Positions 8,222 through 15,121 of a stretch of DNA of 15,121 bases are shown in pieces; positions within the stretch are counted from its first letter, which is position 1; each line of letters starts with the position of its first letter. The DNA is taken from contig JAKSMA010000029.1 in the NCBI GenBank assembly GCA_024400895.1, forward strand, positions 1-15,121, in the 5' to 3' direction. Below the pieces are notes generated by a model. The model was not told the origin of the DNA. It was given only the letters and a program-made list of their open reading frames with translations, and searched no databases. Source of the DNA: Muribaculaceae bacterium. GTDB lineage: Bacteria; Bacteroidota; Bacteroidia; Bacteroidales; Muribaculaceae. A program made the position numbers and the translations under genes.

Positions 8222-9447
8222 AATTGTGATGTTGTATTTAGTTGTTTTTCTCTTGTTGCGAAATATTTGCTGGCGCATCTGGTGAGTAGCGCCATGGTAA
8301 TGAGTTGATGTTCCAAATCGATTTGTGTAGTCAATGGCCAGATGGCGATGAATACAAGCAAAATAATGCTATATGCCAGATATAATGTTGGGTACCAGGA
8401 TTTTTTTCTTAAGATAAACCATAGTATGGCTGGTAGCGGGTTGAAAACGATGAGATACCAGTTCCAGTGCAAGCCGAACAAGCATGCCACGGTGCTCATG
8501 TAGATGAGCGCAATGCCTGCAATGGTTTGTGCTGCGAGCAATATTACATCAAGAATTTTTGCAACTTTGTGCATGTGGAGGCTCCACTCCAGCACCGTGA
8601 TGAGTATCACAATGGCAAGTAGGATGCCAAACACTACAGTTGGGGTGAAGGGAGTTGTGTGAATTTCGCTACGCTTTTGGAGCAATGTCACTGGCATGCT
8701 CTTGAACACTGGGCGCGGCGCCACCGAATCGATGGGGGAGATGGTGGCATGGTTAAGTGCCTCGATGAAGAGTTCTGGTGAAATACGATGCTCTTGTTCC
8801 CAGTAGGTGTCTGATTCTGAACCAAGCAGGGTCATGTTCACGAACCTGAGCCAAGGACGGTGGCGTGACAGGTATCTCACACAGTCGCCGTTGATCATCT
8901 CCATCTGCTGAGGCCACTTGTTCACAGTCAGCTGTTCGCCAATCAAGCACCATTCAATGGCTTTGAAGGCGAGTGACGAGCAGTTGTTTTGCAAATAATT
9001 AAATGTTCGGAAACTTCCTCCCACCATGTCTTCGTCAAGCATTTGCCAAAGGCGTTGTTGCTCGTGAAGGGTGAGATTGAGTTCCACTTGCTTCACTTCG
9101 CGTCCTTCCATCTCGTATTCCTTCAGGAATCCTTCGGTGGGAAGTGCGAGAAAGCCAGCTTCAAGTTTGCCAGCGAAAAACTGCAGGAAATCTTCGTCGG
9201 TAGCAGTGTTTGTGCCGAAAGAGAAACAGTAGTCGAGTTTGTGGATGGGGCACTCAAGGCGAATGGCGCAATGCCCCAGGGCAGAGTATACGTTTTCGCC
9301 AGGCGAAACAACGACGAGGCTTGCCGTAACAAAGTTGCTGCTGTCGGGCAAAAGCACATAGTTGTCGTTTTTGTTTGCAGCATTGGTGCACAAAGTAGTG
9401 AAAAGCAGCGTAACGATTGCTATTAGTATATGGTAAACCTCTTTCAA
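8218..9447 (-). CDS. Lnb-like (DUF4105) lipoprotein N-acyltransferase family membrane protein
   Basis: The 409 residues have the layout of the Bacteroidota Lnb family (DUF4105). A signal peptide or TM anchor (about 5-22) is followed by a periplasmic domain with SPGENVYSALGHCAIRL and NYLQNNCSSLAFKAIEW. After that come four predicted membrane helices (about 269-289, 298-324, 329-346, 352-371) with HWNWYLIVFNPLPAILW. Within the periplasmic domain H59 and C156 are the likely catalytic pair, as in NlpC/P60-like folds. Lnb adds the N-terminal acyl chain to lipoproteins in Bacteroides; that this paralogue does so is inference, because genomes can hold several DUF4105 genes. There is no ATG in frame between the upstream TAG and the signal peptide, so the start is probably the TTG at 9447. 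It is the first gene of a unit with two secreted proteins. Confidence 0.75.
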   Translation of the reverse strand: MKEVYHILIAIVTLLFTTLCTNAANKNDNYVLLPDSSNFVTASLVVVSPGENVYSALGHCAIRLECPIHKLDYCFSFGTNTATDEDFLQFFAGKLEAGFLALPTEGFLKEYEMEGREVKQVELNLTLHEQQRLWQMLDEDMVGGSFRTFNYLQNNCSSLAFKAIEWCLIGEQLTVNKWPQQMEMINGDCVRYLSRHRPWLRFVNMTLLGSESDTYWEQEHRISPELFIEALNHATISPIDSVAPRPVFKSMPVTLLQKRSEIHTTPFTPTVVFGILLAIVILITVLEWSLHMHKVAKILDVILLAAQTIAGIALIYMSTVACLFGLHWNWYLIVFNPLPAILWFILRKKSWYPTLYLAYSIILLVFIAIWPLTTQIDLEHQLITMALLTRCASKYFATREKQLNTTSQL

Positions 9448-9552
9448 GATGTTAAGTTTATTACAGAAATTTTTAGACAGAATCTTTTTTAAAGTAGCAA
9501 TATATGTAACCTATAATACCTGCGGAGGGGTTGCAATAAATGCTAAATCATG

Positions 9553-9584
9553 CAAAACTACAGGTTTTCAGTGGATTGTGCAAT
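9553..9584 (-). promoter_or_regulatory. Promoter of the lnb-like operon
   Basis: On the - strand the -7 box TAGTTTTG (9553-9560), followed by C, matches TAnnTTTG exactly. ATTG (9581-9584) lies 20 nt upstream as the -33 box. The start site would be near 9545, leaving a leader of about 98 nt before the TTG at 9447. The remaining intergenic DNA (9448-9675) contains no convincing gene or terminator; the leader has only short, weak inverted repeats. Confidence 0.6.
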
Positions 9585-9675
9585 TGTTTATCACGATTTA
9601 AGTGTTAAATATTTCAAAATGTTAGAAGATGGTGTCAAAAGTGTTGGGCATAATGTGTTTATTGGGGTAGAAGGG

Positions 9676-10632
9676 CTATTTCTTCTGCCTTCTTCTTTCG
9701 CGGAAAAAGGAGAGGAAATAGTCGGGGAATGGAGTTTCGAAATGGAGTGCTTCGCCAGTTGTAGGCTGGTAGAATGCCAAACGGAAAGCGTGGAGACACA
9801 GACGGCGAGCGCCATCCACATGACTGCCATATTTGTAGTCGCCCACGATGGGATGATGAAGCACCTGCATGTGCACGCGAATTTGGTTTTTGCGGCCTGT
9901 GTGCAAATGGAGTTCCAGCAGTGCAAAATGGTCGTTTTGCTTGATGAGGCGCCAATCGGTACTTGCCCATTTTCCACCGTTGTTGGTGCGGCTACTGACG
10001 ATTTTCATACTTGGCGTATCTTTCAGCCAACTCTCCACATGGCCTTCTTCCTTTTCCATATATCCTTCCACCACAGCCACATAGCGGCGGTCGATAACCG
10101 TCTTGTGCCAGTCGGCAGTCATCAGCTGTTGTGCTTCAATGCTTTTGGCATACACCATCAAGCCTGATGTGCGAGTGTCGAGTCTGTGTACCACATGAGC
10201 ATGGCATCGCTGGTGAGTTTCCACAAAATAGCGGTCGAGCAAATCTTTCATGTTGAGGCTGTTGTGCCCCACACCCATCGACAGCACTTCGTCGGCCTTT
10301 TCGACCACAATCACATCTGGGTCTTCATATACTACGGTAAAATACTTGCTGAAATCGAATCGTGTGCGAGTGCCTCCTGGGTGCTTGCTGATCTCCACAA
10401 GCGAATCGGGTTGCACGATGAAATCGTGGCGTGTTTGCGTTTTCTTGTCAACCAACACTCCACCACCAGCCAATATGGCCTTTGCCTTGCTTCGGCTGAT
10501 ACCATCGAGTTTCTTCATCACGAAGTCGAGCAGAGGCATTTCTTCTCGTGACAGGAACTGGGTGTATTTGGCATCTACATGTGGCACGTTGCCACCTGTA
10601 TTGCGATTTTGATTGTTGTGGTTGCGACGCAT
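9676..10632 (-). CDS. RluA-family pseudouridine synthase (RluC/RluD type)
   Basis: This 318-residue enzyme isomerises specific uridines of RNA, in RluC/RluD most often in 23S rRNA. An S4 RNA-binding domain is at about residues 31-83 (PLLDFVMKKLDGISRSKAKA, GGGVLVD). The catalytic domain follows with VVYEDPDVIVVEKADEVL and the signature HRLDTRTSG at 149-157, in which D152 is the catalytic aspartate. Later conserved parts include RRYVAVVEG, THWRL-like STDWRLIKQN, and HLHTGRKNQIRVHM. The basic tail ends RERRRQKK. The target uridine cannot be told from sequence alone. It begins 83 nt after dnaJ and has its own -7 box candidate; no clear terminator follows it. Confidence 0.93.
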   Translation of the reverse strand: MRRNHNNQNRNTGGNVPHVDAKYTQFLSREEMPLLDFVMKKLDGISRSKAKAILAGGGVLVDKKTQTRHDFIVQPDSLVEISKHPGGTRTRFDFSKYFTVVYEDPDVIVVEKADEVLSMGVGHNSLNMKDLLDRYFVETHQRCHAHVVHRLDTRTSGLMVYAKSIEAQQLMTADWHKTVIDRRYVAVVEGYMEKEEGHVESWLKDTPSMKIVSSRTNNGGKWASTDWRLIKQNDHFALLELHLHTGRKNQIRVHMQVLHHPIVGDYKYGSHVDGARRLCLHAFRLAFYQPTTGEALHFETPFPDYFLSFFRERRRQKK

Positions 10633-10647
10633 AAATTGTTGGATATG

Positions 10648-10692
10648 AAAATTGCGATATCTTCACTGCAAAATTAGTGAAAATATCGCAAT
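10648..10692 (-). terminator. Long hairpin terminator after dnaJ
   Basis: A 17-bp inverted repeat with one mismatch (10651-10667 and 10676-10692) encloses 8 nt and is followed on the - strand by a short T run (10648-10651). It starts 23 nt after the dnaJ stop. Its loop and edge hold a promoter-like -7 box for the next gene, so it may also be an operator dyad. Confidence 0.75.
10669..10676 (-). promoter_or_regulatory. Candidate -7 box for the RluA-family gene
   Basis: On the - strand TAATTTTG fits TAnnTTTG exactly and is followed by C. No TTTG lies 19-21 nt upstream (CATA is found there), so the -33 part is weak. Transcription would begin near 10662, about 30 nt before the ATG at 10632. It is centred on the dnaJ hairpin. 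Confidence 0.4.
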
Positions 10693-10715
10693 TATGTATG
10701 GATTAATCTGAACTA

Positions 10716-11879
10716 TTAATTCTCAAAAAAGCGACGGAATCGGTCGAAAATGCGATTCTTTGTCGATTCTGAAGGCTTCAAGTTGGATGAGTGCTTCAGT
10801 GCTTCAAATGCCTTGCGCTCGTCGGCGCTGAGTTCTTCTGGAATGTAAACGGTGACATTCACGAGCAAGTCGCCAGTGCCATAACTGTCGGGTGAAGGCA
10901 AGCCTTTACCTCGGAGGCGGAGAATCTTGCCAGGTTGTGTGCCGGGCTCGATAGTGACGCGCACGCGGCCGTCGACTGTTGGCACTTCCACCTTTCCACC
11001 AAACACTGCTGTTGGGATGTCGAGCATGAGGTTGTACACGAGGTCGTTGCCGTCGCGGTGGAGTTGTTCGTCGTGCTCTTCCTCGATAACGATGAGTAAG
11101 TCGCCTGGAATACCACCGCCAGGGGCGTCGTTGCCCTTGCCGCTCATCTTCAGGGTCATGCCTTCGCCCACACCGGCAGGAATATTGATGGTGATAACAT
11201 CGTCTTTCTTTACCAAGCCTTGTCCGCCACATTCAGGACAGCGTTCCTTGATGATTTTACCCTTGCCTCCACATGTGTGACATTCGCTTTGGGTTTGCAT
11301 TGTGCCGAGAATGGTGCGTTGCATGCGGGTTTCCACACCGCTGCCGTGGCATGTTGGACATGTTTCGAGTTCAGTGCCGTTTTTCGCGCCGGTGCCATTA
11401 CATGCATTGCACGACACCATGCGTGGGATTTTGAGTTTCTTTTCCACGCCATGTGCCACATCTTTCAATGAGAGGCGAACACGAACTCGAAGGTCAGTGC
11501 CACGCTGCACGCGGCGACCACCACGGCTGCCACCGCCACCGAATCCGCCAAAGCCGAATCCGCTGAAAATGTCACCGAATTGTGAGAAGATGTCGTCCAT
11601 GCTCATGCCGCCACCGCCAAAGCCTCCGAAGCCGCCTTGTTCGCCAGCGAATCCGAATTGGTCGTAGCGAGCTCGCTTGTCTTTGTTTGAGAGCACATCG
11701 TAGGCTTCAGCAGCTTCCTTGAATTTTTCTTCAGCAGCTTTCTTTTCCTCGTCGCTCTTGCCTTGTTGACGGTCGGGGTGATATTTGATGGCCAACTTGC
11801 GGTAGGCCTTCTTCAATTCGTCGTCGGTAGCGTTCTTCTGAACGCCAAGCACTTCATAATAGTCTCTTTTTTCTGCCAT
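10716..11879 (-). CDS. dnaJ: Molecular chaperone DnaJ (Hsp40)
   Basis: This is the full-length type I DnaJ, a cytoplasmic co-chaperone that delivers unfolded clients to DnaK and stimulates its ATPase. The J domain is at residues 5-72 with HPD at 34-36. A Gly/Phe-rich region runs from about 76 to 120. Four zinc-finger repeats CxxCxGxG are at 157-164, 174-181, 200-207 and 214-221, all with both cysteines. The C-terminal substrate-binding domains follow, with [17 protein letters not shown] and the [20 protein letters not shown] stretch. Its 387 residues are normal for the family. It begins 18 nt after grpE and ends at a long hairpin. dnaK is not in the window. Confidence 0.98.
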   Translation of the reverse strand: MAEKRDYYEVLGVQKNATDDELKKAYRKLAIKYHPDRQQGKSDEEKKAAEEKFKEAAEAYDVLSNKDKRARYDQFGFAGEQGGFGGFGGGGMSMDDIFSQFGDIFSGFGFGGFGGGGSRGGRRVQRGTDLRVRVRLSLKDVAHGVEKKLKIPRMVSCNACNGTGAKNGTELETCPTCHGSGVETRMQRTILGTMQTQSECHTCGGKGKIIKERCPECGGQGLVKKDDVITINIPAGVGEGMTLKMSGKGNDAPGGGIPGDLLIVIEEEHDEQLHRDGNDLVYNLMLDIPTAVFGGKVEVPTVDGRVRVTIEPGTQPGKILRLRGKGLPSPDSYGTGDLLVNVTVYIPEELSADERKAFEALKHSSNLKPSESTKNRIFDRFRRFFEN

Positions 11880-11897
11880 TTTTGCTGAATGTTATAT

Positions 11898-12473
11898 TTA
11901 TTGACCCACAACCACTTTTGCGTGGCGAAGTACTTTTTCGTTGATAGTGTAACCTTTCTGAACGGTGTCAATCACCTTTCCTTTCATGCTCTCTTCTGGA
12001 GCTGGGAAGGTGGTAACGGCTTCGTAGATATCTGCATCAAATTCCATGCCGGTAGATTCCATAGGCTTCACTTGCTGTGATTCGAGGTATTTCACGAATT
12101 TGTTGTAGATGAGGTTCACTCCGTCTTTGAGGCTTTCCAAGTCGGCGCTTTGTTCGAGTGCGCCCATTGCGCGTTCGAAGTCGTCGACCACAGGAAGCAG
12201 TTCAAGCATAGCCTTTTCGCCGCCGTTTTTGATAAGGTCGGCTTTTTCCTTGAGTGTGCGTTTGCGGTAGTTGTCAAACTCAGCCATCAAGAAAAGATAT
12301 TCTTTTTGCGACTTTTCAAGTTCGGCTTGAAGGGCTGCTATTTTGTCCTCAGGAGTTTCTTCTTTAGCGGGCTCATCTGTTTCTGCATCTTGTTGTGCTT
12401 CAGCTTGAGTTTCTTCTTGCACTTCGTTTTGCAATTCTTCTTCTTTAGCCTGCTCTTGTTCTTTCTTGCTCAT
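11898..12473 (-). CDS. grpE: Nucleotide exchange factor GrpE
   Basis: GrpE releases ADP from DnaK so that the chaperone can cycle. With the start chosen here it has 191 residues. There is a highly charged, Glu/Gln-rich N-terminus (1-44), a long coiled-coil helix from about 43 to 95 (AALQAELEKSQKEYLFLMAE, FDNYRKRT), then LLPVVDDFERAM. The beta domain ends in the family signature GYTINEKVLRHAKVVVG. I chose the ATG at 12471-12473 (MSKKEQEQ). In-frame ATGs at 12497 and 12539 would add a basic stretch not usual for GrpE, and the longest would begin in the ispE terminator stem. It forms an operon with dnaJ. No CIRCE repeat is seen upstream, and I could not place a convincing promoter in the 53 nt before the start. 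Confidence 0.95.
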   Translation of the reverse strand: MSKKEQEQAKEEELQNEVQEETQAEAQQDAETDEPAKEETPEDKIAALQAELEKSQKEYLFLMAEFDNYRKRTLKEKADLIKNGGEKAMLELLPVVDDFERAMGALEQSADLESLKDGVNLIYNKFVKYLESQQVKPMESTGMEFDADIYEAVTTFPAPEESMKGKVIDTVQKGYTINEKVLRHAKVVVGQ

Positions 12474-12525
12474 ATTTCGTCTGAATTTGAATTTCATTTT
12501 TTGTTCGTATTTAGCATTGATATGC

Positions 12526-12552
12526 AAAAAGAATGCCAACTCTCATTGGCAT
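12526..12552 (-). terminator. Rho-independent terminator after ispE
   Basis: A perfect 7-bp stem (12533-12539 with 12546-12552) and 6-nt loop are followed on the - strand by TC and five T (12526-12530). It lies 18 nt after the ispE stop and separates cls-ispE from grpE-dnaJ. Confidence 0.8.
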
Positions 12553-12570
12553 CTCTAATTTTTCATTTAA

Positions 12571-13392
12571 TTACATTGGTATGACATGATGACTATGTTC
12601 CTTCTGTGTCTCTGCCGCAGCTTCTGCCAATTCGGCACTGCGGAAAAGTGCGAAAATCGATGACCCCGACCCCGACATGGCGGAATATGTGGCTCCGGAA
12701 TCGATAATCGTTTGCTTGATAGTGGCCAGTGATGGATATTGTGCAAATACGCTTTTCTCAAAATCGTTGACCAGATCAGCTTGCCATTGCTGCATGTCGG
12801 TTGCAAGAATTTCAGGGATGGTTTTTACCGATGGAGCGGGCGTGACTTGTGCATAGGCAGCCTTTGTGGGAACTGATACATCGGGTTTCACCAGCAGCAT
12901 GTACCATCCTTTGAGGTCAACCTCCACAGGACTGAAAATGTCGCCAATTCCAGTGGCCATCATTGGCTTGTTGTAGATGAAAAACGGACAGTCTGCACCG
13001 ATTTTTGCTGCCATTTCTGCTAATTTCTGGTCGGAAAGATGAAGCTCAAACATGTCGTTGAGCATCTTCATACAGAATGAAGCGTCGCTTGAGCCTCCAC
13101 CTAATCCCGCACCGTCGGGGATGTGCTTCAACAAATGCATTTCCACAGGGGGCAGACTGAATTCTTTCTCCATCATTCTGAAAGCCTTCATCACGAGGTT
13201 TTTTTCTGTGGGGCAGTCTACCGTACGCCCGTGGCAGGTGAGAGTGGATTCTGTGCCTCTTGCGGGCACGATTTCCAGTGAATCGGTGAGCTGAATAGGG
13301 TAGAACACGGTCTCGATATCGTGGTAGCCATCAGGGCGGCGGTTCACGATGTTCAAGCCGAGGTTGATTTTTGCATTAGGGAATGTTATCAT
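12571..13392 (-). CDS. ispE: 4-diphosphocytidyl-2-C-methyl-D-erythritol kinase
   Basis: This cytoplasmic GHMP kinase phosphorylates the 2-hydroxyl of CDP-methylerythritol with ATP, in the non-mevalonate (MEP) route to isoprenoids. The substrate-side motif is NAKINLGLNI (6-15), with K8 the likely catalytic lysine. The ATP loop IPDGAGLGGGSSDA is at 91-104. The catalytic aspartate is D134 in IGADCPFFI, and the C-terminal GHMP glycine loop MSGSGSSIFALF is present. Its 273 residues are typical. It starts 33 nt after cls and is closed by a terminator, so the two are probably one transcript; isoprenoid and phospholipid synthesis share no obvious step that would explain the pairing. Confidence 0.96.
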   Translation of the reverse strand: MITFPNAKINLGLNIVNRRPDGYHDIETVFYPIQLTDSLEIVPARGTESTLTCHGRTVDCPTEKNLVMKAFRMMEKEFSLPPVEMHLLKHIPDGAGLGGGSSDASFCMKMLNDMFELHLSDQKLAEMAAKIGADCPFFIYNKPMMATGIGDIFSPVEVDLKGWYMLLVKPDVSVPTKAAYAQVTPAPSVKTIPEILATDMQQWQADLVNDFEKSVFAQYPSLATIKQTIIDSGATYSAMSGSGSSIFALFRSAELAEAAAETQKEHSHHVIPM

Positions 13393-13425
13393 ACTTGTAG
13401 ATAGTTCATTATGTATGCAGTGCTC

Positions 13426-14877
13426 CTAAAGAATAGGGCCAAGCAGCCGGGCCATTGATTCGAGTGCTCGTTGACGAATTGGGCGCTTCACCCATTCCTC
13501 AAGCGATATTTCTGTGCAGCCACTTTCTGCATCGGCATTGAAGATTGTTTTCATTTTCTCGCAAAATGCTTTGCTGTAGATGAGTGCATTGCATTCAAAG
13601 TTGTGTTCGAAACTGCGGAAATCAAAGTTGGTTGAACCTGTGGTCACAAACTCGTCGTCGATAATCACGCACTTGGCATGGAGCATTCGTTCGGTGTAGA
13701 GATACACTTTGATGTCCGACGCAAGGCATTCTTTCACATAGGAAAGCGAAGAGTATTTCAGAATTTTGCTGTCGGGATAAAGAGGTATCATAATTCTTAC
13801 ATCCACTCCCGAAAGTGCAGCAGCTTGCAGTGCCGACATCATGCTTTCTTCTGGCAAGAAATATGGGGTTTGGATATAGATGCATTTTTGAGCCAGCGAA
13901 ATGGCGCGTAGCATCACCATCGACATGCCGTTGAGTGGCTGTGTTGGACCGCTACTCACGATTTGCATACCCACACTGTCGGCGCATGAGGTGGGGAAGT
14001 CGACCTTTGGCTGCTCAAGAAGCATGCGTTTCATGAAATTCCAATCGATAGCGAACGACACCTGCAGGCCCTTCACGGCATTGCCCTCCACACGAAGGTG
14101 TGTGTCGCGCCAGGCGCGATATCCCTTTTCGCCAGTTACATAGCGGTCGGCAATGTTCATGCCGCCAATGTAGCCAACTTTACCATCGATTACCACCACT
14201 TTACGGTGGTTGCGCCAGTTGAGGCGGTTTGCCAATTGGGGGAAGGTCACCTTCAAGAATGGGTATGCTTCCACACCCTCTTTTCGCAGATGTTTGAAGA
14301 ACGACGAAGCGATGCTCCATGAGCCCACATGGTCGTAGATTACTCTCACTTTCACGCCTTCGTGCGCTTTTTTGATGAGGATGTCGGCAATTTCCTTGCC
14401 TATTGTGTCGGCAGAAAAAATATAGTATTGGAAATCAATGTAATCTTTTGCAGCGAGCAGGTCGGCTTTCAGTTGGTTGAATTTCGCTTCACCCTCAGTG
14501 AAAATGTCTACCTTGTTTCCCGGCAAGAAATGAGGTTCGCCTATGGAATTGACCAGATTGATGATTTGCTTGCTCGATTCTGAAAGGTTCTGGGTAGTGT
14601 GGTCGGAATTGTCGAGCGAGGCCTGCACGCTGAGTTTCAAGCGATTGTTGCGTGATATCATAATCACGCTCTTGAGGCTTCTGCCGAAGAATAGGTAGAT
14701 GAGAATGCCGATAACGGGCAGCAGAATGAGCACCGTGACCCAAGCGAGCGAGCGAACAGGATTGCGGTTCTCCGACACAACGACCACGATGCAACCGATT
14801 GTGGTGAGCACGTAAAGTGAAGTGACTACATAGTAGAGCACTGCATTTGCGTAAGGAAACAATTCGGATAAAATCAT
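13426..14877 (-). CDS. cls: Cardiolipin synthase (phospholipase D family)
   Basis: This inner-membrane enzyme joins two phosphatidylglycerol molecules into cardiolipin and glycerol, or uses related phospholipids. Two N-terminal membrane segments (about 10-35 and 43-64, with the SENRNPVRSLAWV loop typical of bacterial Cls) precede two phospholipase D domains. HKD motif 1 is HRKVVVIDGKVGYIGGMN (H224, K226, D231) and motif 2 is HAKCVIIDDEFVTTGSTNFD (H400, K402, D407), so both half-sites are intact. The 483 residues match ClsA-type enzymes. It is the upstream gene of the pair with ispE. The 157 nt before it holds a short 7-bp inverted repeat (14920-14937) but no promoter I can name. Confidence 0.94.
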   Translation of the reverse strand: MILSELFPYANAVLYYVVTSLYVLTTIGCIVVVVSENRNPVRSLAWVTVLILLPVIGILIYLFFGRSLKSVIMISRNNRLKLSVQASLDNSDHTTQNLSESSKQIINLVNSIGEPHFLPGNKVDIFTEGEAKFNQLKADLLAAKDYIDFQYYIFSADTIGKEIADILIKKAHEGVKVRVIYDHVGSWSIASSFFKHLRKEGVEAYPFLKVTFPQLANRLNWRNHRKVVVIDGKVGYIGGMNIADRYVTGEKGYRAWRDTHLRVEGNAVKGLQVSFAIDWNFMKRMLLEQPKVDFPTSCADSVGMQIVSSGPTQPLNGMSMVMLRAISLAQKCIYIQTPYFLPEESMMSALQAAALSGVDVRIMIPLYPDSKILKYSSLSYVKECLASDIKVYLYTERMLHAKCVIIDDEFVTTGSTNFDFRSFEHNFECNALIYSKAFCEKMKTIFNADAESGCTEISLEEWVKRPIRQRALESMARLLGPIL

Positions 14878-14949
14878 TGGTCGTGTTTAGCTATTAAAGG
14901 TTTATTAGTGATTTCAATCGCATTTCAATGGAAATGCCATTTGAGAAAC

Positions 14950-14971
14950 AAAAAAGGCTACCACTACCTTT
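14950..14971 (-). terminator. Weak possible terminator after the right-edge gene
   Basis: On the - strand a 5-bp stem (14953-14957 with 14967-14971) with a 9-nt loop runs into a total of six T (14950-14955), 64 nt after the stop of the partial gene. The stem is short and AT-rich, and it shares T residues with the tract, so this is tentative. Confidence 0.3.
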
Positions 14972-15034
14972 CCATCATGTGGGGTCAGGCTTATGATAGC
15001 TTGATTGCGCTTTTTATGTCAGCATAACCGAGGG

Positions 15035-15121
15035 TCACTTCACTACCACCTTGCGCGACCATTGGCTGTTGTAACGCACGATGTAGAAGCCTTTAGGCAT
15101 GTCGACTGACACATGGTTGTC
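15035..15121 (-). CDS. C-terminal fragment of a secreted protein with sorting-like tail
   Basis: Only the last 28 residues and a TGA (15035-15037) lie in the window; the gene continues past the right edge. The end reads MPKGFYIVRYNSQWSRKVVVK. The Gly-Phe-Tyr-Ile-Val strand, a short turn and a basic Lys-Val-Val-Val-Lys end are the pattern of type A type IX secretion sorting domains (Por_Secre_tail). The protein is therefore probably exported and surface-bound or released; nothing can be said about its function. The frame is too short for ordinary gene calling but is open to the edge. Confidence 0.65.
   Translation of the reverse strand, partial: DNHVSVDMPKGFYIVRYNSQWSRKVVVK

Noticed and set aside
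9550..10167. A 205-codon + strand open frame
   Set aside because: It runs antisense through the conserved pseudouridine synthase gene, matches no family and has no promoter; it is a shadow of that gene's codon pattern.
12474..12570. Possible CIRCE operator before grpE
   Set aside because: The TTAGCACTC-N9-GAGTGCTAA pattern is absent; only the unrelated ispE terminator hairpin is present.
14920..14937. Small 7-bp inverted repeat upstream of cls
   Set aside because: No T run follows on either strand and it is not placed after a stop codon; it may be chance.
1..15121. CRISPR array, insertion sequence, tRNA or prophage
   Set aside because: No regularly spaced repeats, transposase-like frames, terminal inverted repeats or tRNA-like cloverleaf were seen; gene content is chromosomal.

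Overview
The window reads as a chromosomal segment from a Bacteroidota bacterium, most likely order Bacteroidales (Prevotella- or Muribaculaceae-like). The reasons are: genes rarely have a Shine-Dalgarno sequence and are preceded by A-rich leaders; two intergenic regions carry the Bacteroidota promoter pattern (TTTG-like box, 20 nt, TAnnTTTG); there is a DUF5715 protein, a secreted SagB-type nitroreductase and an Lnb/DUF4105 protein; and several secreted proteins end in short basic tails like those of type IX secretion cargo. The genus call is inference. No mobile element, CRISPR array, tRNA or rRNA is visible.

Layout. Only the left edge (1-390) is on the + strand: the C-terminal end of a probable GH36-type alpha-galactosidase. 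It converges on the rest of the window across a perfect 17-bp hairpin that can serve both directions. Everything else is on the - strand and is best read from high to low coordinates. At the right edge is the last 28 residues of a secreted protein. Then come cls (cardiolipin synthase family) and ispE (isoprenoid precursor kinase), closed by a terminator; grpE-dnaJ (the DnaK co-chaperones), closed by a long hairpin; and an RluA-family pseudouridine synthase.

Next, behind a good promoter and a leader of about 100 nt, lies a three-gene unit. It comprises an Lnb-like membrane protein (DUF4105, lipoprotein N-acyltransferase family) whose likely start is TTG, a 595-aa secreted protein whose start overlaps the lnb-like stop (ATGA), and an 833-aa secreted protein 13 nt downstream. 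The two secreted proteins share a divergent module of about 130 residues. A strong hairpin plus six T ends the unit.

A second promoter then starts a run of a secreted nitroreductase-fold protein, a DUF5715 protein with a LAS-metallopeptidase-like His/Asp/His pattern, a HAD phosphatase and aroB (shikimate pathway). These are probably co-transcribed, although the 54-nt AT-rich gap before the HAD gene could separate them.

Much of the window is conserved housekeeping. The part most worth attention is the lnb-like operon (3919-9447), followed by the periplasmic nitroreductase/DUF5715 pair and the dnaJ terminator whose loop contains a promoter-like box.
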